Source: Actinophytocola sp963729115
GTDB taxonomy: Bacteria; Actinomycetota; Actinomycetes; Mycobacteriales; Pseudonocardiaceae
Assembly (NCBI GenBank): GCA_963729115.1
Contig: CAVSMR010000003.1
Coordinates: 248,001 to 312,000 of the forward strand
Direction: 5' to 3'
DNA: 64,000 nucleotides
A program made the position numbers and the translations under genes. Positions 8,229 to 17,691 of this stretch are shown here, piece by piece. Under the pieces are notes generated by a model. That model was not told where the DNA came from and did not search any database. It was given only the letters and a program-made list of their open reading frames with translations. How positions within the stretch are numbered: the stretch's first letter is position 1; every line of letters starts with the position of its first letter.

Positions 8229-9160
8229 GTGGGGACGTGGAAGACCATTGCGGGATTCGTTACGGCATCGGCCGCGTTGGGCGGCTGTGCGGCGGTGATG
8301 ATCTCCGGACTGCCGCTGCCGGGCGACACGGCGTGGGGCCGGTCGCCGGCACCGGTCGCGTCCACCTCCGGCGCGCCGTCCGCGCCCCCGGGCACCGGCT
8401 CGGGCGAGCCGGGCACGCCCGCCGACCAGCCGCCGCCCGACGACGGCGACGACAGCGGCGACGGCAGCGGCGAGACGGCAACGACGACAGCAGCGGTGGC
8501 CCGACCGGCACGAGCGACGCGCCGGACCCCGGTGAGCCGAGCCCGGACGTGATCGTGGGCAGCACCGAACACCAGTCCGGCAAGCACATCGCGCTCACCT
8601 TCGACGACGGTCCCGATCCCAAGTGGACGCCGCAGGTGCTGGACCTGCTGGCGCGGTACGACGTGCGGGCCACGTTCTGCCTCGTGGGTACCAACGCGGC
8701 GGCACACCCGGACCTGGTCCGCCGGATCGCCGACGAGGGGCACGCCCTGTGCGACCACACCATGCACCACGACGCGAAGCTGCCGTCCATGCCGGTCGAC
8801 GACCGGAAGGCGGAGATCGTCGACTGCCACGACGCGATCACCGCTGCGGCACCCGACGCGCGGGTGCGCTACTTCCGCGCGCCGGCCGGCGCCTTCTCGC
8901 CCGCCGGCGACCCGGACCCGGACTCCGTGCAGCGGATCGCCGCGCGGCTGGGCATGCAGCCGCTCGCCTGGTCGATCGACACCGAGGACTGGACCCAGCC
9001 CGGCGTGGACGCCATCGTGTCCGCGGTGCGGCAGGCCGGCAGCCACGACGTGGTGCTGCTGCACGACGCGGGCGGCGACCGGCAGCAGACCATGACCGCC
9101 CTCGAGACCGTGCTGCCCTGGCTCGTCGAGCAGGGATACCGGTTCGACCTGCCCGCCTGA
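8229..9160 (+). pseudogene. CE4 polysaccharide deacetylase lipoprotein, broken by a 2-bp insertion
   Basis: A GTG at 8229 behind GGGGAGG opens a lipoprotein signal (hydrophobic segment ending LGGC) and a Pro/Asp/Gly linker. The catalytic domain continues in another frame with every CE4 motif: TFDDG, HTMHHD, RAPAGAF, DTEDW and LLHDAG. The shift is at 8472-8475 (GAGA). Removing one GA joins the two halves into a smooth linker reading GSGDGNDDSSGG. An intact product would be an exported enzyme deacetylating peptidoglycan or chitin-like polymers. As given, translation ends at about 8552 after the linker. Confidence 0.85.
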
Positions 9161-9181
9161 GGCGAACCGGCACCCGGCAGG

Positions 9182-10399
9182 TCAGGTGGCGGCGCGGTAG
9201 ATGCCCCGTGCCATCGTGGAGGTCGCGGCGTCGGCGAGGGCGGTGAAGACCGTGCGGTGGGTGGCCCGGATGTCCTCATCGGACGGTGCGGCCCGGACGG
9301 CCAGCTCGGCCAGGCGCGCGGCGAGCCGGGGCTCGTTCCCGGCCAGCGCTCGCGACGCTCGCTGCGCGAGCACGTGCGCGCCGCCGCACAGTTCGGCGAG
9401 CACGGCCGCCTCCCGGCTCACCGGCGGCGGTTGCAACGACGACGGGTCGCCGTCCCACCAACCGCCGTAGAGACGCCAGATGTTGCGCACGATGAACTCG
9501 GGCTCGTCGTAGGCCGGCCGCAGGTAGGGCTTGCCGGACAGGTGCGGCGGCACGGTGACGGTGTGGATGATCTCGTCGAGCCGCGCCCCGCGGTTCATCA
9601 GCTCCAGCGTCTGGTCGAGCAGCGACTCCAGGTATTCGGCGGTCGCGGTCAGGGCCTCCCGGACGCGGTCGGCGCCGACGACGGGCGGTCCGTGGCTCGG
9701 CACCAGGAACGACGCGCCGACCTCGGCCATGGCGCGCAGCGCCGCCGCCCACTCGGCCGGATACCGCTGCGCCTTCTGCGGATTGCCGCAGTTGGGCGCG
9801 TTCCAGATGAACAGGTCCCCGGGCAGCACCATGTCGAGCTCGGGAACGTGGGCCCAGAGATGGTCGTCGGTCTCGCCGCGGGCGTGGCGCAGGGTCCAGG
9901 TCAGCCCGCCGAGCTCCACTGTGTACAGATCGCCGACGGTCCGGTCCGGGTAGCGGAACTCGCGCGGCCACCGCAGCTGCGGCACCCCGAACTGCCGCCG
10001 GTTGATCAGCTCGTTGTACCCGCTCGTCAGCCGGTACCGGTCGAAGCGCCGGGGGACCGCCTCGTGCGCCAGCACGACCGGCCGCGGCCCCGGCTCGGCG
10101 TCGAACGGCGCCATACCACCGACATGGTCCACGTGGCCGTGCGAGTAGATCGCGTAACGCACCGGATCCGCGCACCACCGCCGGACCGCCTGATGCGTCG
10201 CCTGCGCGGCGAGCTCGATGCCGGTGTCGAACAACAGCACGCCCGCACCCGTGCGGAACACGATGACGTTGGAGAAGCCCGGCACCACCGCGACCCCGTC
10301 GCCGATCTCGTGCGCGGTGCCCCAGATGGACCCATCGGTGAGCAGCCCATCCATTTCGACCTCGCCGTGCCACATCCGTTCCGCGTAGGCCAGCAACAT
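9182..10399 (-). CDS. MBL-fold alkylsulfatase-like hydrolase
   Basis: The product is 405 residues from an ATG at 10399; a GTG at 10408 is an alternative. The metallo-beta-lactamase zinc motif SHGHVDH (residues 86-92) is followed by further ligands in GETDDHLW and PSHGPP. The C-terminal half resembles the dimerisation region of the SdsA1/BDS1 alkylsulfatase group (conserved KPYLRPAYDEPEF, then a helical part). It probably hydrolyses an alkyl sulfate or similar ester in the cytoplasm. The arylsulfatase at 2305-4659 makes sulfate-ester scavenging a possible shared theme. Confidence 0.82.
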   Translation of the reverse strand: MLLAYAERMWHGEVEMDGLLTDGSIWGTAHEIGDGVAVVPGFSNVIVFRTGAGVLLFDTGIELAAQATHQAVRRWCADPVRYAIYSHGHVDHVGGMAPFDAEPGPRPVVLAHEAVPRRFDRYRLTSGYNELINRRQFGVPQLRWPREFRYPDRTVGDLYTVELGGLTWTLRHARGETDDHLWAHVPELDMVLPGDLFIWNAPNCGNPQKAQRYPAEWAAALRAMAEVGASFLVPSHGPPVVGADRVREALTATAEYLESLLDQTLELMNRGARLDEIIHTVTVPPHLSGKPYLRPAYDEPEFIVRNIWRLYGGWWDGDPSSLQPPPVSREAAVLAELCGGAHVLAQRASRALAGNEPRLAARLAELAVRAAPSDEDIRATHRTVFTALADAATSTMARGIYRAAT

Positions 10400-10487
10400 G
10401 GCACCCACTATCGCATTCTCGCCATCCGACCGACGCCGCTGCGCCGCCACGCGCCCCCCGGACACCGGCGATCGGAGTGGCTCGACG

Positions 10488-11132
10488 CTAGCCGCGGCGC
10501 CGCGCGGCGAGCAGCAGCTGCGGGCGCAGCGACGGCGGACTCGCGGGCATCCGCAGGTCTGCGACCACCTCGAGACCGGCATCGACCAGCATCGCGGCCA
10601 GCTCCTCGGGGCGGTACAGGTGGGTCGTCCAGGACACCGGCAGGCCGCCGTAACCCTCGGTCCGCGCGACGTCGCCGTCGCCGACGTGGGTGCCGACCAG
10701 CGCCTGACCGCCGGGGACGAGCGCCTCGGCGAAGGTTCGCAGCACGCCGGGCAGCGCCTCCCGCGGGAGGTTGAACAGCGACCACCAGCCGAGCACGCCG
10801 CCCAGCGAGGCCGGCGCGAGGTGGAGCTCGGTCGCCGAGGCGACGGAGAACCGCAGGTCGGGGTACTGCCGGCGGGCGTGCTCGATCATGCGCGGCGACA
10901 GGTCGACGCCCGAGGCGTCGAGGCCGAGTTGCGTGAGGTGCGCGGTGACCGTGCCGGGGCCGCAGCCGACGTCCAGGACCGGGCCGAGCCCGCGGACGGA
11001 CTCGGCGAACGCGGCGAGCACGGCCCGCAGCCACGGCGCCTCCGCCAGCCGGCCCATGGCGAGCTCCACGTAGGCGTCGGCGACCCGGTCGTAGGACTCG
11101 CGGACCGTCTCGAGGTCGGCGGGTTGTCGCAC
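10488..11132 (-). CDS. Class I SAM-dependent methyltransferase
   Basis: The product is 214 residues. Motif I LDVGCGPGT, acidic SGVDLSP and a GGVLGWWSLFNLP motif identify an AdoMet-dependent methyltransferase of the Methyltransf_11/25 type. The GTG start shares one base with the stop codon of the upstream ABC permease (TAGTG), so it is the third gene of an exporter operon and is translationally coupled. The substrate may be the compound handled by the exporter or an antibiotic-like molecule; this is inference. Confidence 0.85.
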   Translation of the reverse strand: MRQPADLETVRESYDRVADAYVELAMGRLAEAPWLRAVLAAFAESVRGLGPVLDVGCGPGTVTAHLTQLGLDASGVDLSPRMIEHARRQYPDLRFSVASATELHLAPASLGGVLGWWSLFNLPREALPGVLRTFAEALVPGGQALVGTHVGDGDVARTEGYGGLPVSWTTHLYRPEELAAMLVDAGLEVVADLRMPASPPSLRPQLLLAARRRG

Positions 11133-11893
11133 TAGGACACGTCCCGGCGCACCGCGAGCCAGGTGCCGACGGTCGCGAACACCGCGCCGTACGCCACGAG
11201 CAGCAGGCCGCCCTGCCATGGTTCCAGCAGCGTGGTGCCCGGCTGCGACGCGCCGGTCAGCGCCGCGTTCGCGCCACCCGGGAGGTACTTGTAGTAGTCG
11301 CGGATCGTGGGCAGGGACCCGGCGAACGCCTCGATGACGAACAGGTACACGAGCGAGCCCACGATCGCGGCGATCTGGTTGCGTACCAGCGCGCCGACGC
11401 CGACGCCGAGCACGGCGTAGACCGCGATGCCGGCGAGCGTGCCGACCATCGCGCCCGGGATGCCGTTCTCCGTCAAGGAGACGTCGATGTCCTTCGCCGA
11501 GAGCCAGGGCAGGGCCAGCGCGATGGAGAAGGCGACCACCACGACGCCGTAGCCGATGCCGGCCAGCGCGTAGGTGACGAGCTTGGCGATCACCACCCGG
11601 CCGCGGTGCGGGGTGGCGAGGAACGTCGGCGTCACCGTCTGGTGCCGGAACTCCCCGGTGATCGCGATGGTGCCGAGGATCAGCGCGAACACGCCGGACG
11701 CGCCGGCCACGCTGAACAGGTTGCGCTGTCCCTCCGGTGTGGACAGTGGGGGCTGCGGGTTGCCCTCGCTGCCGTCGAGCGCGATGGTGAAGCTCATGAA
11801 CAGCGCGGTGATCGCGATCGCGCCGAGCAGCATCCACAGCCAGAGCTTCGTGGTGAACAGCTTGCGGACCTCGCCGCTGATGAGCCGGATCAC
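11132..11893 (-). CDS. ABC-2 type exporter permease
   Basis: The product is 253 residues with six hydrophobic segments, starting WLWMLLGAIAITALFMSF and including GVFALILGTIAITGEFRHQT, a signature of ABC-2 permeases of antibiotic or lantibiotic exporters. The GTG start overlaps the stop of the ATPase gene (GTGA) and its stop overlaps the methyltransferase start. It forms the membrane part of an exporter with the upstream ATPase. Confidence 0.88.
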   Translation of the reverse strand: MIRLISGEVRKLFTTKLWLWMLLGAIAITALFMSFTIALDGSEGNPQPPLSTPEGQRNLFSVAGASGVFALILGTIAITGEFRHQTVTPTFLATPHRGRVVIAKLVTYALAGIGYGVVVVAFSIALALPWLSAKDIDVSLTENGIPGAMVGTLAGIAVYAVLGVGVGALVRNQIAAIVGSLVYLFVIEAFAGSLPTIRDYYKYLPGGANAALTGASQPGTTLLEPWQGGLLLVAYGAVFATVGTWLAVRRDVS

Positions 11894-12825
11894 CGGGCTC
11901 CTTCCTCGCTGCCGAAGTGCTCGACCGGACCTTCTGCCTCGCCGGTGAGCGCGAAGAAGATCTTCTCCAGGTCGCTGCGCTCGGTGGCCAGCTCGTGGAG
12001 CTCGATCCGCTCGGTGAACGCGAGGTGGCCGACCTCCTCGGTGGTCAGGCCGGTGATCCGCAGCACCGCGTCCTGCCGTTTCGTCGTGGCGCGGTCGGGC
12101 AGGAGGGTGGCGAGCCGGTCGAGGTCGGGTCCGCGGACGAGCACGGTCAGGCCCTCGTGCTCGGCGAGCTCGGTGATGCTGCCCTGCCGCACCAGCGTGC
12201 CCCGGTTGATGATCAGCACGTTGTCGACGGTCTGCTCGACCTCGCTCAGCACGTGGCTGGACACCAGGACCGTGCGGCCCTCCTCGGCCATCCGGCGCAG
12301 GAACCGGCGCAGCCACGCGATGCCCTCCGGGTCCAGACCGTTGGCCGGCTCGTCGAGGATCAGCACCCGTGGATCGCCGAGCAGCGCCGCGGCCAGCCCG
12401 AGCCGCTGGCGCATGCCCATCGAGTAGCCACGGACCTTCTGCCTGGCCGCTTTGGTGAGGCCGACCACCTCGAGCACCTCGTCCGCGCGCCGGTCCGGGA
12501 ACCCGTTGACCGTGCAGTAGACGCGCAGATGGTTGCGCCCGGTGCGCGCCGGATGGAAGCTCGACGCCTCGAGCATGGCGCCGACGGTGGCCGACGGGTG
12601 CGGCAGGTCGACATAGGCCTGGCCGCCGATGGTCGCGGTGCCGCGCGTCGGACCGATCAGCCCGAGCAAGCAGCGCAACGTGGTGGTCTTGCCGGCGCCG
12701 TTCGGGCCGAGGAAACCGGTGATCGTCCCGGCGGGCACCGTGAAGGTCAGGTTGTCGACGGCCTTGACCGTGCCGAACGTCTTGCTCAGGCCCCGGACCT
12801 CGATCTGGCCGGATTCATCCGTCAC
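11890..12825 (-). CDS. ABC exporter ATP-binding protein
   Basis: The product is 311 residues with GTG start. Walker A is GPNGAGKTT (40-48), the signature YSMGMRQ (134-140) and Walker B LILDEP (155-160). The C-terminal extension of about 90 residues is typical of DrrA/bacitracin-type exporter ATPases. It is first of a three-gene operon with permease and methyltransferase, whose reading frames overlap. Drug or lipid export, or self-resistance, is a reasonable guess. Confidence 0.9.
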   Translation of the reverse strand: MTDESGQIEVRGLSKTFGTVKAVDNLTFTVPAGTITGFLGPNGAGKTTTLRCLLGLIGPTRGTATIGGQAYVDLPHPSATVGAMLEASSFHPARTGRNHLRVYCTVNGFPDRRADEVLEVVGLTKAARQKVRGYSMGMRQRLGLAAALLGDPRVLILDEPANGLDPEGIAWLRRFLRRMAEEGRTVLVSSHVLSEVEQTVDNVLIINRGTLVRQGSITELAEHEGLTVLVRGPDLDRLATLLPDRATTKRQDAVLRITGLTTEEVGHLAFTERIELHELATERSDLEKIFFALTGEAEGPVEHFGSEEGAR

Positions 12826-12976
12826 AGGTGCGTCCCCCTACGTTGTGACCGCGGCCACATCGTAGGAGATCTCGACGGCCGGCGCACTCGCGAACGTTCG
12901 CGTGTCGCGGCGCCGGTTGTCGACGGGACGGTCCCGGCTTCGACGTACCGGCGACACCTACGAAGGAGACAACGAG

Positions 12977-13576
12977 ATGGGCAAGGTCATCACCGGTGCC
13001 ACGATGTCGCTCGACGGCTACATCGCCGGCCCCGAGGAAAGCGGCTTCGACCTGCTGTTCCAGTGGTACGGCAACGGCGAGGTCGAGATCGCGTCGGCCA
13101 GTCCGAACGTGCCGGCGATCCGTACCTCCGCGGCGAGCGCCTCGCTGGTCAGGCAGGAGTGGGCCGACACCGGCGCGCTGGTCGTCGGCCGGTACCTCTA
13201 CGACATGACGAACGCGTGGGGCGGGCGTCACCCGATGGACGTGACCACGGTCGTGCTCACCCACCGCCGCCCCGCGGACCGTCCGGCCGACGACGAGAAC
13301 TTCGCCTTCGTCACCGGCGGCATCGAGGCCGCGGTGGCCAGGGCGAAGGAGCTGGCCGGGGACAAGAACGTCGTCGTCAACGGCGGGCAGATGGCCCGGC
13401 AGTGCCTGGAGGCGGGCCTGCTCGACGAGTTCGGCGTCGAGCTGGTGCCGGTCGTGCTGGGCGGCGGGAAGACGTTGTTCGGCGAGCTCGGTGCCACGCC
13501 GGTGCAGTTCGACGGGCCCACCGCGGTGGTCGAGGGCGCCGGAGTGACCCACTTGCGTTACCGGGTCCGGAAGTAG
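12977..13576 (+). CDS. Dihydrofolate reductase-family (RibD C-terminal-like) protein
   Basis: The product is 199 residues from an ATG preceded by GAAGGAG. It starts KVITGATMSLDGYIAGPEES, as do the YwjB/YyaP-type RibD_C proteins of actinobacteria, and continues with GRYLYDM, VVNGGQMARQCLEAGLLDE and VVLGGGKTLF. These proteins share the DHFR fold and bind NADPH. They are not the main folate enzyme, and the substrate is unknown. A hairpin directly follows the stop. Confidence 0.87.
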   Translation: MGKVITGATMSLDGYIAGPEESGFDLLFQWYGNGEVEIASASPNVPAIRTSAASASLVRQEWADTGALVVGRYLYDMTNAWGGRHPMDVTTVVLTHRRPADRPADDENFAFVTGGIEAAVARAKELAGDKNVVVNGGQMARQCLEAGLLDEFGVELVPVVLGGGKTLFGELGATPVQFDGPTAVVEGAGVTHLRYRVRK

Positions 13577-13592
13577 CCGGCCCTTCGGCCGG
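13577..13592 (+). terminator. Hairpin directly after RibD-like gene
   Basis: CCGGCC, loop CTTC, GGCCGG starts at the first base after the stop codon. It is a small G+C stem consistent with a terminator. Confidence 0.5.
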
Positions 13593-13627
13593 TACCGGCG
13601 GCCGTCGCGGGTGTGCTAGCCATAGGT

Positions 13628-14608
13628 ATGAAGATCAGCGCGGCATTGCTCGGCATCACGATGCTCGTCGCGACCGGGTTGTGCACGTCGTTGGGCGAGG
13701 CGTCGGGGGAGGGGGCCGGGCACTGTCCGGACCTGGTCACCGGGTCGGCGCCGCGGCTGCACCCGGAGGGCGTGGCGTACGAGCCGGAGGCGAACCGGTT
13801 CCTGGTCGGCTCGGTCACGCACGGCACGGTGTCGGTGGTGCGGCCCGACGGATCGGTGCGCACGCTCGTCGAGGACCCGGCCCTGATCACGACGATGGGG
13901 CTGGCCGTGGACGCGCGGCGTGGTCGGCTGCTGGTCGTGAACGGTGACGTCGGCATCAGCGACCACAGCACGCCCGAGACCATCCGGAAGACGGCCGGGC
14001 TAGGGATCTACGACCTCCACAATGGACACCGCATCGCCTACCACGACCTCGGCGCGCTCGACCCGGACCACGAGCACTTCGGCAACGACGTGGCGATCGC
14101 CCCGGACGGCACCGCCTTCGTCACCGACTCCTTCGCCGGCGCGGTCTACCGCATCCCGCTCACCGGCGCGCCGGCGATCCTGCTCCGCGACGACCGGCTG
14201 ATGCCCGCGGGCAGCGGCAACGGCGCCAACGGCATCGTCCTGCACCACAAGGGTTTCCTGCTGATCGCGCACTCGTCGGGCCGCGCGCTGTTCAAGCTCG
14301 CCGGCGGCCGGCTGACCCAGGTCACGGTGGACGCGTCGATCGGCGCGCCGGACGGCCTGCTGCTCGACCGGTCCGGTGCCCTGCGTGCGGTGGACAACAC
14401 CGCGGACAACCGCGTGGTCACCCTCGACTCGGCCGACGGCTGGACCACCGCGCACCTCGCGTCGTCCCAGCCATGGCCTGACCCCGCACCGACCACCATG
14501 GCCCGCGGCGACTGCGGCACGTACGTGCTCAGCGGCCGCCTGGACCAGCTACCGGCGGGCAGCGACGAGTTCCTCCTCCGCAGGCTCCCGGCGACGACTT
14601 CCCGCTAG
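13628..14608 (+). CDS. Exported SMP-30/gluconolactonase-like beta-propeller protein
   Basis: The product is 326 residues with an N-terminal signal (KISAALLGITMLVATGLC). Repeated beta-propeller blades follow (HPEGVAYEPEANRFLVGS, NDVAIAPDGTAFVTDS, GANGIVLHHKGFLLIAHS). The pattern matches the SGL/SMP-30 superfamily, which includes lactonases and related hydrolases. The Cys after the signal could be lipidated, but the lipobox is poor. No strong ribosome site precedes the ATG. Its 3' end is the first unit of an imperfect tandem repeat reaching the next gene. Confidence 0.75.
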   Translation: MKISAALLGITMLVATGLCTSLGEASGEGAGHCPDLVTGSAPRLHPEGVAYEPEANRFLVGSVTHGTVSVVRPDGSVRTLVEDPALITTMGLAVDARRGRLLVVNGDVGISDHSTPETIRKTAGLGIYDLHNGHRIAYHDLGALDPDHEHFGNDVAIAPDGTAFVTDSFAGAVYRIPLTGAPAILLRDDRLMPAGSGNGANGIVLHHKGFLLIAHSSGRALFKLAGGRLTQVTVDASIGAPDGLLLDRSGALRAVDNTADNRVVTLDSADGWTTAHLASSQPWPDPAPTTMARGDCGTYVLSGRLDQLPAGSDEFLLRRLPATTSR

Positions 14609-14776
14609 CCGCATCGGCGGCGGACGACGACGCTGCCTGCCCGGCGGGACGAGGGCGGCTACCGGCGAGTGCTTCCTGCGCGGGCTGCCGGCGGTGGTCG
14701 CTCGCTAGCGGTTTCGGGGGACGCTTCGAGGAGGCTGGCTGTCCGGTGGGACGAGGGCGGTCGTCGGCTACCGCGC
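14549..14776. repeat. Imperfect ~105-bp tandem repeat between convergent genes
   Basis: CTACCGGCG recurs at 14549 and 14659, with CTACCGCG at 14768. A 27-bp block at 14632-14658 recurs at 14734-14760 with three differences. The second unit ends in a degenerate copy of the preceding gene's C-terminus: ECFLRGLPAVVAR and a stop, against EFLLRRLPATTSR and a stop. The last copy contains the stop codon of the AfsR-like gene. Confidence 0.65.
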
Positions 14777-17632
14777 GGGGCGGTCCGGGGCTCGGCGCAG
14801 GCGGGCGGCGAGGGTCGCCGCCTCGCGTTCTGCTGCCTCGGCGCCACCGTGGTCGCCGCGGGCGGTGAGGGCCTCGCTCAGGGAGTGCAGTGCCGCCTTC
14901 GTGCTGTCCGGGCGGTCCAGGCGCCGGCCCAGGTCGACCGCCTGCTCGGCCCGGTCGAGCGCGGGGCGGACCCGGCCGGACCGCAGGTGGATGCGTGCGA
15001 GCAGCGTGTGGTGCGCGGCCTGCCACCGCGGGAACCGCAGCTCCTCGGCCTGGCCCAGGCCGCGCAGCGCGAGCGTCTCGGCCTCGGTCGCGCGGCCGGT
15101 CTCGAGCAGCACCATCGCCCGCGCGTGGCCGGTGAACAGCTGCGCCATGGGGTCGCCGATCGAGTTGGCCAGGGCCCGGCCCTCGGCGATCAGCGCGAGC
15201 GCCGCGCCGGTGCGGCCCTGCCCGCGGCGGACGTTTGCGAGGTTCCCCAACGTGATCGCCGTGCGCTGGTGGTCGGCCAGGGCCCGCGACTGGCGCAGCG
15301 CCGCGGACAGGCTGCGCACCGCCGCGTCCGGACGGGACAGTCCGATGTGGACCAATCCGGTGAGCGCCCGGCTCGTCTCGGCGACGCGCCGGTCGCCGGC
15401 CCGGTGCGCCAGCCGCAGGGCCGCCGCGACATCGCTGGCCGCGGCCGTGAAGTAGTGGCCGTGCGTGGCGAGTCGCGCGAGGACGTAGCGGGCCCGGCCC
15501 TCGGCCCGCTCGTCGCCCTGCTCGGCGGCCGCCTCGGCGACGCGCCGGGCGGCGGCGCGCAGCAGGGTCTCGCCGAACCCGAAGTCCGGCAGGCGGATGA
15601 ACATCAGCAGCAGGTCCGCGTCCGCCGTCGAGTCCACACCGGACAGCGCGGCCGCGTGCTCGGTGCGGAACCAGTCCCGCGCGTCGTCCGCCGACCCGAA
15701 CGCCGCGCCGGCCGACCGGGTGGGCGCGACGTCGCCGGGCGCCAGCGACGCCGGCTCGGCGCACCGGAACGCGTTGCGGGCCGTGGCGAGGAAGTGGTCG
15801 GCCAGCCGCCGGGCCGCGGCGGCCCGGTCGGCGCCGGACACGCCGGCGCGGGCGAAGTCGCGCACCAGCTCGTGGTAGCGGTACCCCGCCGGGGACGCCT
15901 CGACGAGGTGGGCGTCGGCGAGGTGGTCGAGCAGCTGCTCGGCGGCGTACTCGCCGGTGTCGAGCACCGCCGCCGCGGCCGCCGGGGTGATCGCCGGGCC
16001 CGCGACGGCGAGCAGCCCGAACGCCCGCGCGTGCGCGGGGTCCAGCCGGCGGCGGCTCGCCTCGAACGTGTCCGCCACCGCGAGGCCGGGCACGCGCAGC
16101 TCGTCGACCCGGCGCTCGGCGAGCCGGTCCGCCAGCCGCTTGAGAGTCCACTGTGGACGAATGGTCAGCAGGGTCCCGGCGATCCGGACGGCCAGCGGCA
16201 GCAAGCCGGCGGCCCGCACCACCCGGCGCGCATCGGCCGGCTCGGCCCGCACCCGGTCGGGCCCGGCGATCGCGGCGAGCAGGTCGACCGCCTCGCCCTC
16301 GTCGAGGACGCCGAGCGGCAGCCACCGCGCGCCGGGCAGCGCGAGCAGCCGGCTGCGGCCGGTCAGTAGCACGGCGCAACCCGGCCCGCCGGGGATCAGC
16401 GGCCGGGCCTGCGTTGCGTCGCCGACGTCGTCGAGCAGCACGAGGATCCGCCGATCCGCGGTGACCGAGCGGAAGAGCGCCGCCCGCTCCGCGGCGTCGT
16501 CCGGCACGTGTGGTGCCCCGAGTGCGCGCAGGAAGCCGGCCAGCACCGCGGCGGGGTCGGCCGGCTCGCCGGACATCGCGCGCAGCTCGGCGTGCAGCTG
16601 CCCGTCCGGGAACCGGGTGCGCACGTCGTGCGCCACCCGCACCGCGAGCGCGGACTTGCCGGCCCCACCCAGCCCGACGACGCCCGCGACCACGGGCGCG
16701 TCACCGCGTTCGGTGGTCAGCGTCGTGGCCAGCCCGGTGCGGACGTCGTCCCGCCCGACGAAGTCGGCCACCACCGCGGGGAGCTGGGCGGGCACCGGCA
16801 CCGCGGGGACCGCCGGGGCTGCGAGCGCCGGGTCGGCCGCGAGCACCCGCTGGTGCATCTCGCGCAGCTGGGGCCCCGGGTCGACGCCGAGCTCGTCGCG
16901 CAGCACCCGCTGGACGTCGGCGAACACGGCGACCGCGTCGGCCGGCCGCCCGGCCCGGCTCAGCGCGAGCATGTGCAGCTCCCGTAACCGTTCCCGCAGC
17001 GGGTACGCGGCGGCCAGCGAGGCCAGCTCGCCGATCGCGGTGGCCTGCCTGCCGAGGTCGACGTCCACCTCGATCCGCGACTCGGCGAGCGCCATCCGGA
17101 TCTCGCCCAGCCGCGTCCGCTGCCGCTTGGCGAACGGGCCCGGCACCCCGGCGAGCGGCTCGCCGGTCCATCCGTCCTGCGCCTGGGCGAGCAGCTCGGC
17201 GGCGGGCTCCGGCCGGCCCTGCGCGCGCAGCCGGTCGGCCTCGGCCTGCAGCGCCAGCACGCGGGAGAGGTCGACCGCCTCGCCGGGCACGGTCAGCGCA
17301 TACCCGTCGTCGACCGACTCGATGGCCGACGCCTGCCCGCGGGCCCGGTCCGGGTCGAGCAGCCGGCGCAGCCGCGCCGCGTAGGTGCGGACCACGGCCA
17401 CCGACGAGCGCGGTGCCCGCTCGCCCCACACGCCGTCGACCAGCTCGGCGACCGTGACCGGCCGGCCCGGCCGGAGCAGGAGCATCGTGATCACCGCACG
17501 CTGCTGCGGCGGCCCGAGCGGCAGCGGCTCGCCCATTCGCCAGGCGCGGACCGGGCCGAGCACGGAGAACGCCAGGCCCGCGGCGGGCTGACCAGTCCGT
17601 CTATCGGACGTCAATCGGTTGTCGCGATCCAC
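14768..17632 (-). CDS. AfsR/SARP-type regulator with NB-ARC and TPR domains
   Basis: The product is 954 residues. The order is OmpR-like winged helix (about 20-110), bacterial transcriptional activation domain (about 115-260), NB-ARC NTPase with P-loop GLGGAGKSALAV near residue 320 and LVLLDDVGD, then TPR-like helices to the end. This is the architecture of AfsR and large SARP regulators, which activate secondary metabolism or development. No biosynthetic cluster is seen in the window, so the target is unclear. The GTG at 17632 is the earliest start; an in-frame TTG lies a few codons later. It is divergent from the type VII cargo operon. Confidence 0.88.
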   Translation of the reverse strand: MDRDNRLTSDRRTGQPAAGLAFSVLGPVRAWRMGEPLPLGPPQQRAVITMLLLRPGRPVTVAELVDGVWGERAPRSSVAVVRTYAARLRRLLDPDRARGQASAIESVDDGYALTVPGEAVDLSRVLALQAEADRLRAQGRPEPAAELLAQAQDGWTGEPLAGVPGPFAKRQRTRLGEIRMALAESRIEVDVDLGRQATAIGELASLAAAYPLRERLRELHMLALSRAGRPADAVAVFADVQRVLRDELGVDPGPQLREMHQRVLAADPALAAPAVPAVPVPAQLPAVVADFVGRDDVRTGLATTLTTERGDAPVVAGVVGLGGAGKSALAVRVAHDVRTRFPDGQLHAELRAMSGEPADPAAVLAGFLRALGAPHVPDDAAERAALFRSVTADRRILVLLDDVGDATQARPLIPGGPGCAVLLTGRSRLLALPGARWLPLGVLDEGEAVDLLAAIAGPDRVRAEPADARRVVRAAGLLPLAVRIAGTLLTIRPQWTLKRLADRLAERRVDELRVPGLAVADTFEASRRRLDPAHARAFGLLAVAGPAITPAAAAAVLDTGEYAAEQLLDHLADAHLVEASPAGYRYHELVRDFARAGVSGADRAAAARRLADHFLATARNAFRCAEPASLAPGDVAPTRSAGAAFGSADDARDWFRTEHAAALSGVDSTADADLLLMFIRLPDFGFGETLLRAAARRVAEAAAEQGDERAEGRARYVLARLATHGHYFTAAASDVAAALRLAHRAGDRRVAETSRALTGLVHIGLSRPDAAVRSLSAALRQSRALADHQRTAITLGNLANVRRGQGRTGAALALIAEGRALANSIGDPMAQLFTGHARAMVLLETGRATEAETLALRGLGQAEELRFPRWQAAHHTLLARIHLRSGRVRPALDRAEQAVDLGRRLDRPDSTKAALHSLSEALTARGDHGGAEAAEREAATLAARLRRAPDRPAR

Positions 17633-17691
17633 AGTTTGTCATGAAAGCGGTACCACGGGTGACGCGCTAGACCGAAAGGCGGAAAACTTCG

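Noticed and set aside
14768..17632. An antibiotic biosynthetic cluster around the AfsR/SARP-type regulator
   Set aside because: No polyketide, peptide synthetase, terpene or RiPP gene lies nearby. The exporter with methyltransferase at 10488-12825 is suggestive but not enough.
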